Shown: piece after piece, positions 8,060-15,364 of the stretch
Layout: every line of letters starts with the position of its first letter
How positions within the stretch are numbered: the first letter of the stretch is position 1
NCBI GenBank assembly: GCA_015233365.1
Contig: JADFXU010000020.1
Coordinates: 1 to 46,040 of the forward strand
DNA: 46,040 nucleotides
Direction: 5' to 3'
From: Nitrospirota bacterium
GTDB lineage: Bacteria; Nitrospirota; Thermodesulfovibrionia; Thermodesulfovibrionales; Dissulfurispiraceae
Translations under genes and position numbers: made by a program
The notes under the pieces: model-generated
Told to the model about the DNA's origin: nothing
What the model saw: the letters and a program-made list of their open reading frames with translations, nothing else
Databases searched by the model: none

Positions 8060-8575
8060 ATGGATAGCATATGGGGCAATATCTTCAAGCCATTCAAGAA
8101 AGAAGATGATGATGAAATCCGCACTATCTTAAAAAAAATCCCTGTCTTTAAAGACCTCGACAACCGCGAACTGGCCCGCGTCGAGCGCATTCTGCACCGG
8201 AGGACCTATCATCCGAGTGAAATAATTTTCAGTCAGGGCGACCCTGGTTTCGGCATGTATATAATCGAAAGCGGCATAGTCAGCATAGTCCTCATGCCCT
8301 CCGAGCATCGTTTGGCAGAGTTGTCTGAAGGAGAATTTTTCGGCGAGCTGACGCTTCTGGATGAATCTCCACGTACCGCTTCCGCAATTTCACGGACCGC
8401 CTGCAAGATGCTCTGCTTCTTTCAACCCGACCTTTTCGATCTTATTAATCGCGACCCGCGCCTTGGGGTAAAAATCATGTTCGGGCTTGCCAGGACAATC
8501 GGAGCGCGCCTGAAATATACCAACGAATGCATCAATGCCCTGAAAGACCTGCCGGCAGTATCAGGCGCAAGCTGA
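8060..8575 (+). CDS. Cyclic nucleotide-binding (cNMP) domain protein
   Basis: About 171 residues. After a charged N-terminus comes one cNMP domain: IPVFKDLDNRELARVERIL, FSQGDPGFGMYIIESGIVSI, then ELSEGEFFGELTLLDESPRTASA, which is the phosphate-binding cassette with FGEL and R-T-A. There is no DNA-binding domain, so it is not a Crp-type regulator but a stand-alone sensor or scaffold. GAGGAG precedes the ATG at 8060. A 143-base gap separates it from the lipoprotein gene; the next gene starts five bases after its stop, suggesting co-transcription with the AI-2E transporter. Confidence 0.82.
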   Translation: MDSIWGNIFKPFKKEDDDEIRTILKKIPVFKDLDNRELARVERILHRRTYHPSEIIFSQGDPGFGMYIIESGIVSIVLMPSEHRLAELSEGEFFGELTLLDESPRTASAISRTACKMLCFFQPDLFDLINRDPRLGVKIMFGLARTIGARLKYTNECINALKDLPAVSGAS

Positions 8576-8580
8576 AGGGT

Positions 8581-9639
8581 ATGGGAAACAGCTCCGTCCG
8601 CTGGATTAATATACTTTTCGTGCTTGCGGCCCTGTCCGGCGTTGGAGTATTCCTTGTTGCCATCGGCAGCCTTGTAAAACTTGTCATCATCTCAGCGCTG
8701 CTGGCATACATTCTGGATCCGCTGGCGAGCTTTCTGGAGTCACGCTGGATGGGACGCACTGCTGCAACAAGCGTTATTTTTATCGGCATTACCGGTATCG
8801 GCGCACTTTTCTTATTTCTTGCGGTGCCCTTACTGGCCCGGGAGATTGGATCCTTGCAGGACATGGTGAGTTCAGGCCGTGCAAATGCGATGATCACAAG
8901 GTTTGAGTCGTTTCTTCAGGGCAAGCTTTCCTTTCTCGGGATACAGGATCTTGATTTGGTTGCGAAAGTCCACACACGTATGTCAGATACTATGAACTGG
9001 CTGGTCAGTCATGTGTTCGATGTCGTATCGCTCCTTACAGATTTGATCATCGTTCCATTTATAGTATTTTTTCTTCTCAAGGACGGACGTGCTTTCAAAA
9101 AACACTTGATCAACAGTCTTCCCAACCGCCACTTCGAGTTCGCCCTCAATCTTTTGTATAAGATGGAGGTGCAATTGGGCAATTACCTCAGGGGCCAGTT
9201 TTTGGATGCAATCGTGGTCGGCATCCTTTCCACGATCGCATTGCGGATACTGGGCATCGAGTATTATTTTGTATTCGGGGCCCTTGCGGGACTTGCAAAC
9301 CTCGTTCCATACCTTGGCCCTGTTGCCGGGGCCTCACTCACTATTATCGTTTCGTTGTTCAAAACCGGAGATATTGCAATGGCACCATATATCGCCCTTG
9401 CTTTCATTTTAGTAAAGCTCATCGATGACGCGCTGATACAGCCGCTCATCGTAGCAAAGAGCGTCGATATGCACCCGCTGGTGGTGCTGCTGGCGGTGAT
9501 AATCGGCGGAAAGTTTTTCGGAATTCTGGGTATGCTGCTTTCCGTTCCGGCGGCCGGCTTCCTTAAGGTTGCCATTCAGGAAGGGATGGCAAATTACCGC
9601 AAATACGCCGGACGCATAAGCACACAAAACACCCTGTAA
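8581..9639 (+). CDS. AI-2E family (PerM/YdiK-like) membrane transporter
   Basis: About 352 residues, mostly hydrophobic, with paired N-terminal helices, a central soluble segment (residues about 90-145) and a C-terminal helix bundle. Family marks include IVPFIVFFLLKDG and LANLVPYLGPVAGASL. AI-2E family members export or import varied small molecules or act as Na+/H+ antiporters; the substrate here is unknown. The start is taken at ATG 8581 just after the previous stop; GAAGGG is very close to it, so the start is moderately certain. Confidence 0.85.
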   Translation: MGNSSVRWINILFVLAALSGVGVFLVAIGSLVKLVIISALLAYILDPLASFLESRWMGRTAATSVIFIGITGIGALFLFLAVPLLAREIGSLQDMVSSGRANAMITRFESFLQGKLSFLGIQDLDLVAKVHTRMSDTMNWLVSHVFDVVSLLTDLIIVPFIVFFLLKDGRAFKKHLINSLPNRHFEFALNLLYKMEVQLGNYLRGQFLDAIVVGILSTIALRILGIEYYFVFGALAGLANLVPYLGPVAGASLTIIVSLFKTGDIAMAPYIALAFILVKLIDDALIQPLIVAKSVDMHPLVVLLAVIIGGKFFGILGMLLSVPAAGFLKVAIQEGMANYRKYAGRISTQNTL

Positions 9640-9683
9640 AAGGTGAAATTCCACGAGCGTAAAATTGGGAAGTCTCTGAAGGG

Positions 9684-9705
9684 CCTCTACCCTGAAAACT
9701 GTGCC
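9684..9705 (+). repeat. 22-bp dispersed repeat, copy 1
   Basis: CCTCTACCCTGAAAACTGTG and two further bases, 44 bases after the AI-2E stop. A copy with 2 mismatches in 22 is found at 20351-20372, also just after a plus-strand stop codon. It is not palindromic. It could be a remnant of a mobile element or a shared 3'-end sequence. Confidence 0.5.
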
Positions 9706-9713
9706 GCTATGAC

Positions 9714-10721
9714 TTAGCCCTGAGGGGGTTCAGCCCTGTTATTGAAATTGCTGATAACCCCCACATCCCCCATGACAACCAGCGTGTGATGAGGGGCAAG
9801 CACAGTCGTTTTAGCAGGATTAAAAATATAGCTGTCCCGGAGCACATCTTTGAGGGCGACTATAGTCATCCCTTCTTTATCCGACATGCCGGTCTCCTCG
9901 ATTGTCATTCCGGCAAAAGGCGAATTATCACCAATGACGACATCCTCAACACGAATGGTCCTGTCCCTGGCTCTGAGCATTATATCCAGAAAAGTCACGA
10001 CAGAGGGCCGAATCATCTCGGAAACCATTCGCATGCCGCCGATGAAATTCGGCATTACTACGCCGTCGGCGCCGGCCATCCTGATCTTCTGTTCCGATTC
10101 TTCCTCTACAGCTTTTGATATTACCCTCAGGCAGGCATTCAAATGTTTTGCAGTTAAGACCACCAGGATGTTATCAGCGTCCGAATGCAGGGCTGCGATA
10201 AGACCCTTAGCTTTTTCTATTCCCGCTGTGTGCAGTATCGCGTTGTGTGTCGCGTCACCCTCGACAACTAGTATTTCCCGGAGTTCGAGTTCTTCGATTT
10301 TCTCGATATCTTTTTCAATAACAACAAAATCCCGTTTTGTTTTGACCAGTTCTTCAATGACATACCTGCCGGTCTGGTCTGCGCCGCAGACGATATAGTG
10401 CCCGTTGAGCCTGTTGATCTTATTCTGCATTTTTTTCCTCCTGAACACATCGGTAAACTCTCCCTCAACAATAAATGCCGTAATGGTCGATACGCCACAG
10501 ACGAGTACGCCCGTTCCCAAGAGTATGAAAACCATGTTGAATATCCTGCCCTTTGCAGACAGGGGGTGCACCTCACTCAATCCCACAGAGGCAAGAGTGA
10601 TTACCGTCATGTACAGGGAATCAAACGTTGACCACCCTTCAATGAGCTGGTAGCCGCTCACGCCTGTAAAAAAAACAATGAGCAGCACTAACATTATAGT
10701 CTTGAGTCGTTCTCGCATCAT
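9714..10721 (-). CDS. TrkA-N (RCK) domain potassium channel-like protein with altered filter
   Basis: About 335 residues. Two N-terminal transmembrane helices flank a pore segment (MTVITLASVGLSEVHPLS). A TrkA_N/RCK Rossmann domain (GHYIVCGADQTGRYVIEELV, VVIEKD, VEGDATHNAIL) and a TrkA_C-like domain follow, ending near NFNNRAEPPQG. The plan is that of MthK-like Ca2+ or ligand-gated K+ channels. The selectivity filter is SVGLSE where K+ channels have TVGYGD/E, so selectivity is doubtful. The start is placed at the ATG pair at 10721/10718 (GGA upstream); an upstream extension to 10799 would overlap the divergent tupB region. Confidence 0.85.
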   Translation of the reverse strand: MMRERLKTIMLVLLIVFFTGVSGYQLIEGWSTFDSLYMTVITLASVGLSEVHPLSAKGRIFNMVFILLGTGVLVCGVSTITAFIVEGEFTDVFRRKKMQNKINRLNGHYIVCGADQTGRYVIEELVKTKRDFVVIEKDIEKIEELELREILVVEGDATHNAILHTAGIEKAKGLIAALHSDADNILVVLTAKHLNACLRVISKAVEEESEQKIRMAGADGVVMPNFIGGMRMVSEMIRPSVVTFLDIMLRARDRTIRVEDVVIGDNSPFAGMTIEETGMSDKEGMTIVALKDVLRDSYIFNPAKTTVLAPHHTLVVMGDVGVISNFNNRAEPPQG

Positions 10722-10818
10722 AACAAGTCCGGTCCGCAATAATAATACCATAGGCCGCGATTTCGATTTTGATGAAATTGAGCGGCCGTCGGATTTCACT
10801 ATCGGAACTGCTTTCTTT

Positions 10819-10824
10819 TATAAT
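10819..10824 (+). promoter_or_regulatory. Candidate -10 element for leaderless tupB-tupC transcript
   Basis: TATAAT at 10819-10824 lies 7 bases before the ATG at 10832, with no Shine-Dalgarno sequence in front of that ATG. If used, transcription would begin at or next to the start codon. The matching -35 is poor (TTTCAC or TCACTA at 17-19 bases), so support is partial. Confidence 0.35.
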
Positions 10825-10831
10825 GCATGGT

Positions 10832-11527
10832 ATGTCATATCTGCTGGAAGGGTTCGGAAAAGCATTTACTCTTATTTTCAGCCTCGACCGCGAGCTGCTG
10901 AGTATTATATCCCTCTCCATTGCCGTTTCAGGAGTTGCATTGTTTATATCTTCCGCCATCGGTCTTCCCGTCAGTGCTTTGATAAGTCTCAGGAAGCTGC
11001 CGGCGCGGGGATTTATTATCAGCCTTATGAACACGTTCATGGGGCTGCCTCCGGTAGTCGTGGGTCTTTTTTTGTATCTCATTCTCTCCAGGAGCGGTCC
11101 GCTTGGCTTTATGGGTCTGCTTTATACTCCCTCCGCAATGATAATCGCCCAGACCATACTTGCCTTTCCCATTGTCACGGCACTTTGCCACTCGGCCATT
11201 GTCAGCGTCGATCCAATTATCAGGCAGGCCTCGCTGAGCCTCGGAGCAACCCCTTTACAGGTCGGCGTCACCATTATCAAAGAGGCCCGGTACGGCATTA
11301 TTTCAGCGATAATCGCCGCCTTTGGAAGAGTGGTAGCCGAGGTCGGAGCGATACTTATTGTAGGAGGAAACATTGCCGGCTATACAAGGGTTATGACCAC
11401 CACAATAGCCATGGAAACAGACAAAGGAAATTTTGAACTTGCACTTGCTTTGGGCATTATCCTGTTGGCGTTGTCATTGTTCGTCAACAGCATGCTGCAT
11501 GTAGTGCAGAGGAAAGGGCAAAGATGA
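10832..11527 (+). CDS. tupB: TupB-like tungstate ABC transporter permease
   Basis: About 231 residues with five or so membrane helices. The start SYLLEGFGKAFTLIFSLDRE is typical of TupB. Family marks are MNTFMGLPPVVVGLFLYL, ASLSLGATPLQVGVTIIKEA (the EAA coupling loop) and FGRVVAEVGAILIVGGN. It forms the membrane channel for TupA-delivered oxyanion. The reading frame is open upstream to TTG 10769 and ATG 10772, and also has ATG at 10823. Position 10832 is chosen because it fits the family N-terminus and avoids overlap with the divergent channel gene. The stop overlaps tupC by four bases. Confidence 0.88.
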   Translation: MSYLLEGFGKAFTLIFSLDRELLSIISLSIAVSGVALFISSAIGLPVSALISLRKLPARGFIISLMNTFMGLPPVVVGLFLYLILSRSGPLGFMGLLYTPSAMIIAQTILAFPIVTALCHSAIVSVDPIIRQASLSLGATPLQVGVTIIKEARYGIISAIIAAFGRVVAEVGAILIVGGNIAGYTRVMTTTIAMETDKGNFELALALGIILLALSLFVNSMLHVVQRKGQR

Positions 11528-12183
11528 GTCTTACCGTGAAAGTGTCGCATATAGTGAAATGTTACGACGGCACAACTGTGCTCGATGATTGTTCTTTTTC
11601 ATTCGATGCCGCCGGAACGTATGTCCTGACGGGACAAAACGGCTGCGGCAAATCAACGCTCCTCAGAATATGCTCGCTTATCGAAAAGCCTGACAGAGGC
11701 TCTGTTGCTTTTTATTCAGGGCCGTCAAGAATAGAAGAGGACATGGATCTGAAACGCAGGTTGACCCTTGTGCTGCCGAAAGTCGGGGTTTTTAATACTA
11801 CGGTCATGAAGAATGCCGCTTACGGTTTGAAGATCAGGGGAATGGACGCTGCAACCATAGAGGGAAAGGTGCGCCGTGCCCTCGACTTCGTAGGGCTGGA
11901 CCACAAAAGCAGCCAGAATGCCCTTACGCTGTCGAGCGGCGAGACGCAGAGACTCGGCATCGCGAGGGCGCTGGTAATAGAGCCCGATATTCTCTTTCTC
12001 GATGAGCCCACAGCTTCAGTCGATTATAAAAATACAACACTTATCGAAGAGATCCTGCACTCGCTTAAGACGGCCAACAAATCCATTGTCGTGATAGCCA
12101 CTCATGACCGGGACCAGGCGAAACGTTTGGCAGACCGCCTGCTGGTCATGAGAGACGGAAAAATCGAAATAGCTGAGAGCTAA
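11524..12183 (+). CDS. tupC: TupC-like tungstate ABC transporter ATPase
   Basis: A 219-residue ABC ATPase: Walker A GQNGCGKST, signature LSSGETQRLGIARAL, Walker B ILFLDEPTASVD and H-loop IATHD. Two positions depart from consensus. The signature has LSSGE instead of LSGGE. The Q-loop reads LVLPKVGVF where a Gln is expected, so Pro85 (CCG) sits in place of the usual Gln (CAG). It is coupled to tupB by an ATGA overlap. The stop codon lies inside the left arm of the inverted repeat that follows. Confidence 0.87.
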   Translation: MSLTVKVSHIVKCYDGTTVLDDCSFSFDAAGTYVLTGQNGCGKSTLLRICSLIEKPDRGSVAFYSGPSRIEEDMDLKRRLTLVLPKVGVFNTTVMKNAAYGLKIRGMDAATIEGKVRRALDFVGLDHKSSQNALTLSSGETQRLGIARALVIEPDILFLDEPTASVDYKNTTLIEEILHSLKTANKSIVVIATHDRDQAKRLADRLLVMRDGKIEIAES

Positions 12184-12243
12184 GAGCCGAGAGCTAAAAA
12201 AAGCCTTGAGCTTCTTCAGCTCTTAGCTCTTGGCTCTCAGCTA
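12170..12243. terminator. Long inverted repeat between convergent tupC and aroF
   Basis: Arms at 12170-12195 and 12218-12243 (about 26 bases each, built from TAGCTGAGAGCTAAGAGC-like units, with a few mismatches) enclose a loop that has an A-run on the plus strand and a T-run on the minus strand. Placed between convergent genes, it probably ends both transcripts. The internal repetition of GAGAGCTAAGAGC suggests it also belongs to a dispersed repeat type. Confidence 0.6.
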
Positions 12244-12245
12244 TA

Positions 12246-13262
12246 CTAAATCCGCCTTCCCACCGCGAACGCTATAGCTTTCATCTCATTCATCAAGACG
12301 GCAAATTGAGATGGGTTCAGGGACTGAGCGCCATCGCAGAGGGCCTTTTCAGGATCAGGATGCACCTCAATGATAAGCCCGTCAGCCCCGGCTGCAACGG
12401 CTGCTTTGGACAGGGCCGGGACGTAGCGGGCCTGGCCGGCCGCGTGGCTGGGGTCGACAATAATGGGCAGGTGAGATTTGGCCTTGACTACCGGTACACA
12501 GCTTATATCGAGAGTATTTCTTGTGGCAGTCTCGAAAGTCCTGATGCCCCTTTCACAGAGCACAAGGTTGCGGTTGTTTTCGGAGAGAATATACTCTGCG
12601 GCCATGAGGAACTCATCTATAGTGGTCGCGGGTCCTCTCTTGAGCAGAACAGGCTTCCGTGCCTGCCCCAGCAGGGTCAGCAGGGCGAAGTTCTGGATAT
12701 TGCGGGCGCCCACCTGGAACATATCGGCGTACTTATCGACAACCTCGATGTCTTTCGGATCAACAACCTCCGTGACGACAGGCAAGCCGGTGGCCTCGCG
12801 GGCTTTGGCAAGGAGTCTCAACCCGTCCTCTCCCAGACCCTTGAATGAATACGGACTGGTCCTGGGCTTGAAGGCTCCGCCTCTCAGCATCCGGGCCCCC
12901 GCTTCCTTCACCCTTACTGCAGCGCTCACAATCTGGTCTTCCCTCTCGACCGAACACGGGCCGGCGATAACGACGAAATCCTCGCCGCCGAACTTCACCC
13001 CCGCCACATCTACGATAGAGGACTCCCGCTTCACTTCGCGGCTGGCCAGTTTGTAAGGCTTCGAGATCGGAACGACTTTGTCCACGCCGGGCAGTTCTTC
13101 TATGAGACTTACCCCTTCCTTGTTCCCCTCGATTCCGATGAGGCCCACCACATTTCTTTCCTTTCCATAGATGATATGGGTGGTGAAATTCAGCTCTTCA
13201 GCTTTCTTGCAGACGTGCTCCAGCTCCGCTTCCGTTGCTCCGATTTTCATTACGACTATCAC
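12246..13262 (-). CDS. aroF: 3-deoxy-7-phosphoheptulonate (DAHP) synthase, AroF type I-beta
   Basis: A 338-residue enzyme joining phosphoenolpyruvate and erythrose 4-phosphate, the entry step of aromatic amino-acid synthesis. An N-terminal ferredoxin-like regulatory domain (residues 1-75) is followed by the barrel with VVIAGPCSVE, GARMLRGGAFKPRTSPY, LLKRGPA, CERGIRTFE and PIIVDPSHAAG. This is the arrangement of KDOPS-like class I-beta enzymes such as that of Thermotoga. It starts with GTG at 13262; AAGGAG lies about 8 bases upstream. It stands alone, without other aro genes nearby, and converges with tupC. Confidence 0.95.
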   Translation of the reverse strand: MIVVMKIGATEAELEHVCKKAEELNFTTHIIYGKERNVVGLIGIEGNKEGVSLIEELPGVDKVVPISKPYKLASREVKRESSIVDVAGVKFGGEDFVVIAGPCSVEREDQIVSAAVRVKEAGARMLRGGAFKPRTSPYSFKGLGEDGLRLLAKAREATGLPVVTEVVDPKDIEVVDKYADMFQVGARNIQNFALLTLLGQARKPVLLKRGPATTIDEFLMAAEYILSENNRNLVLCERGIRTFETATRNTLDISCVPVVKAKSHLPIIVDPSHAAGQARYVPALSKAAVAAGADGLIIEVHPDPEKALCDGAQSLNPSQFAVLMNEMKAIAFAVGRRI

Positions 13263-13364
13263 AACTTTTCTCCTTTATCTGATCTGTCTTTTACTTGCCT
13301 TCCATTCGCGGCATTCAGACGCCCGGATTTGCGGCAGGTCACTTATGCAGGCGGGAGAGGAATA

Positions 13365-13991
13365 TCACTTTGGTTCCTTGAGTGACTTCTCTTTCATCCT
13401 TTTCACAAGTTCCTCATAGGAACTGGAATGTATTATCTCGTTGAATTGGGTCCTGTAGTTGTTCACCAGGCTTACGCCTTCAATCATCACATCATACGCC
13501 ATCCATTTGGCCCCTTCTTTTAACAACTTGTAATCTACCGGGACCTCGCTATTCGAATGGGTGATGATTTTTGTTTTGACTACTGCATAGCCGTCATCTA
13601 TGGATTCACCGGTGTATGCGATCTTCTCTCCGTTATATCTCTCGATTTTTGATGCATACGTCGCTTCAAGGAGGTCCGCAAAAAGTGAAGAGAATTCTTT
13701 CTGTTCTTCAGCCGTTCTTTTGCTCCAGTTCCGCGCCATCGAACGTTTGGACATCTCATTGAAATCAAATATATTGTCAACCGTCTTCCGTATTTTCGCT
13801 CTTCTTTCCGTTTTTTTCTCAGGTGCTTTCAGTTCTTTGTTGCTTACTATTGAGATAACAGAATCCACTGACTGCCTTAATTGTTCCGTCGGTTCTCCGG
13901 CATACACAATTTGAGAGGAAGTCAAAACACCTGCACACAAAATAACTGAAATGATTATGACGAAGCTGTGACTGCTGCTGATACCGCGCAT
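13365..13991 (-). CDS. mlaC: MlaC-family phospholipid-binding periplasmic protein
   Basis: About 208 residues with a signal peptide (FVIIISVILCAGVLTSS, cleavage near VYAGE). The MlaC/Ttg2D fold follows: FDFNEMSKRSMARNWSKRT, LFADLLEATYASKIERY, and VDYKLLKEGAKWMAYDVMIE, then EGVSLVNNYRTQF. MlaC ferries phospholipid between the outer-membrane complex and MCE rings. ATG 13991 is preferred because GGAGGTG precedes it; the ATG at 14003 has none. It is not linked to either mlaEFD set in the window, being about 5.4 kb from one and about 11 kb from the other. Confidence 0.9.
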   Translation of the reverse strand: MRGISSSHSFVIIISVILCAGVLTSSQIVYAGEPTEQLRQSVDSVISIVSNKELKAPEKKTERRAKIRKTVDNIFDFNEMSKRSMARNWSKRTAEEQKEFSSLFADLLEATYASKIERYNGEKIAYTGESIDDGYAVVKTKIITHSNSEVPVDYKLLKEGAKWMAYDVMIEGVSLVNNYRTQFNEIIHSSSYEELVKRMKEKSLKEPK

Positions 13992-14142
13992 CTGCACCTC
14001 CATTTACCGGCCCGTTGACGATTTTTTCAGACAACTTCGCTCCGGCATCTGCAATATCGAGTTTAAGTAGATATTATCATCCGGGAAATAAATGTCAAGC
14101 GCCTCTAAAAAAAGTATAAAAGCAGCCGGGCAGGTCATATCG

Positions 14143-14298
14143 TCATTGCTTCTTATTTTCGGGGATCATGAGCGCCAAAATGCTCGCAATTATCATAACG
14201 CTCGCCAGCATGTAATAAGAGGACACATGCTCCGGAGGAAACTTCAAATTGCAGACATTTATGGCTGCCCATGACAGACCATCTATGTAATCAACCAT
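14143..14298 (-). CDS. Small 51-residue putative membrane protein
   Basis: The minus strand encodes a 51-residue protein starting MVDYIDGLSWAAINV, with one hydrophobic segment (YYMLASVMIIASILALMIP) and a charged end (ENKKQ). AAGGTGGG lies a few bases before the ATG, which supports translation. It is too short for family assignment and no function is evident. It lies between mlaC and a region with tandem 14-bp repeats that could be its control region. Confidence 0.6.
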   Translation of the reverse strand: MVDYIDGLSWAAINVCNLKFPPEHVSSYYMLASVMIIASILALMIPENKKQ

Positions 14299-14394
14299 AA
14301 CCCACCTTCATGATTTCGATTTTTTATTATCTGCTCAAACCCATCTTAAGATGGCTCAGAATGAGCAGCGTATCTCTTACCTGTCTCAATACTA

Positions 14395-14434
14395 AGTACT
14401 TCAATTCATAAATACGGTTGCATTCGAGCGCCGC
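14395..14434 (-). repeat. 40-bp fragment of inverted-repeat element
   Basis: These 40 bases are the exact reverse complement of 37006-37045, the right end of the element upstream of truA. Identity stops abruptly at 14435. The sequence ACTAAG occurs on both sides (14391-14396 and 14454-14459), which could be a target duplication or chance. Confidence 0.75.
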
Positions 14435-14515
14435 ATGTATAAACTGACGTACTACTAAGCTAAAACCGTGCCAATCTCAACAATATTGTTTTCCCGTACC
14501 TTTCGCCGAGAGAAC

Positions 14516-14549
14516 ATTACAATAGTGTTCCCCATATTACAATAGTGTT
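14516..14549 (-). promoter_or_regulatory. Tandem 14-bp direct repeats, possible operator
   Basis: ATTACAATAGTGTT occurs exactly twice, at 14516-14529 and 14536-14549, with start-to-start spacing of 20 bases, close to two helical turns. It lies about 220 bases upstream of the small minus-strand gene at 14298 and just past the 3' end of the Crp/Fnr gene. Confidence 0.45.
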
Positions 14550-14677
14550 GTCTATTTACTGTTATTGTCGTTCTAGCGAAGGCAATTAAAGAGAAGTGAG
14601 GTTCGGCAATATCACATTATTAAATTAACATATTTCAATCGGGAAGCACAACAAGAGTCAAGCGGCGGGGCGTGCCC

Positions 14678-15364
14678 TCAATCGACGAGCTTTTCTCCTG
14701 CGGAAAGGTCTTCCAGTCTCTTTCTGTTGACTATCGTTATTTTCCGGCCCTGGACCCGGACAATGTCGTGGCCGCTCATTTTACCGAGGATGCGCGATAT
14801 GGTTTCGGGAATCGTGCCGAGCAGGCTCGCAAGCTGTCCTTTGGTTATGGACAATTCGAGATCACCCGAGCCGTTATCCCGCTCACTCAAATAAAGAAGA
14901 TAGGCGGCCAGTCTGGAAGGCACCTCTTTCAGGGAGAGTTCTTCCACGAGCTGCGTGAAACGCCGCAGCCTTCTCGACAGGTCCGCAAGCATATTCATCG
15001 CGAGGGAAGGGTCCTTCCCTATCAGTTCCAGAAAAACCGCTCTCGGAAAAAAGAAAAGCCTGCTCCTCTCTATGGTTTCAGCATGGGCAGGAAACCGCCC
15101 TCCTGCAAAAACAGGCACCTCTCCGAAAGATTCGCCCGGCGTGACAAAATGCAATATTTGCTCCTTGCCCTCTGAGGAAAGCTTGAAAATCTTGACCTGG
15201 CCGGAAACCACAACGTAAAAACCGGCAGCCGCCTCCCCTTCGGAAAAAACAGTCTGTCCTTTCTGGAAAGTCTGGTCTACGGTAATGTCCACCACTTCCT
15301 CAAGCTGCTCCTGCGACAGCCCGTGGAAAAGCGGAATACTTGCAACAAGGTCGATAATGCTCAC
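14678..15364 (-). CDS. Crp/Fnr family transcriptional regulator
   Basis: A 228-residue regulator. The cNMP-type domain (IPLFHGLSQEQLEEV, VFSEGEAAAGFYVVVSGQVK, PGESFGEVPVFAGG) is followed by a dimerisation helix and a Crp-type winged helix with SITKGQLASLLGTIPETISR. The recognition helix has E-T-I-S-R, as in FNR/DNR/HcpR-type proteins that read TTGAY-N4-RTCAA boxes. No cysteines are present, so it is not an Fe-S FNR; a haem or small-ligand sensor such as DNR or HcpR is possible. It is coupled by a four-base overlap to the NAD-salvage gene upstream. Confidence 0.9.
   Translation of the reverse strand: MSIIDLVASIPLFHGLSQEQLEEVVDITVDQTFQKGQTVFSEGEAAAGFYVVVSGQVKIFKLSSEGKEQILHFVTPGESFGEVPVFAGGRFPAHAETIERSRLFFFPRAVFLELIGKDPSLAMNMLADLSRRLRRFTQLVEELSLKEVPSRLAAYLLYLSERDNGSGDLELSITKGQLASLLGTIPETISRILGKMSGHDIVRVQGRKITIVNRKRLEDLSAGEKLVD

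Larger units (their letters stand above)
14299..14677. other. Intergenic region with repeat fragment and tandem motif
   Basis: No gene is visible. It contains a 40-bp fragment of the inverted-repeat element seen at 36883-37045, and two exact 14-bp direct repeats set 20 bases apart. The rest is AT-rich, with no ribosome site leading into an open frame. Confidence 0.5.

Noticed and set aside
10678..11436. Plus-strand open frame of 252 codons overlapping tupB
   Set aside because: It is out of frame with tupB, has a non-protein-like composition, and tupB has full family motifs.
12306..12848. Plus-strand open frames opposite aroF
   Set aside because: They are shadows of the GC-rich DAHP synthase gene on the minus strand.
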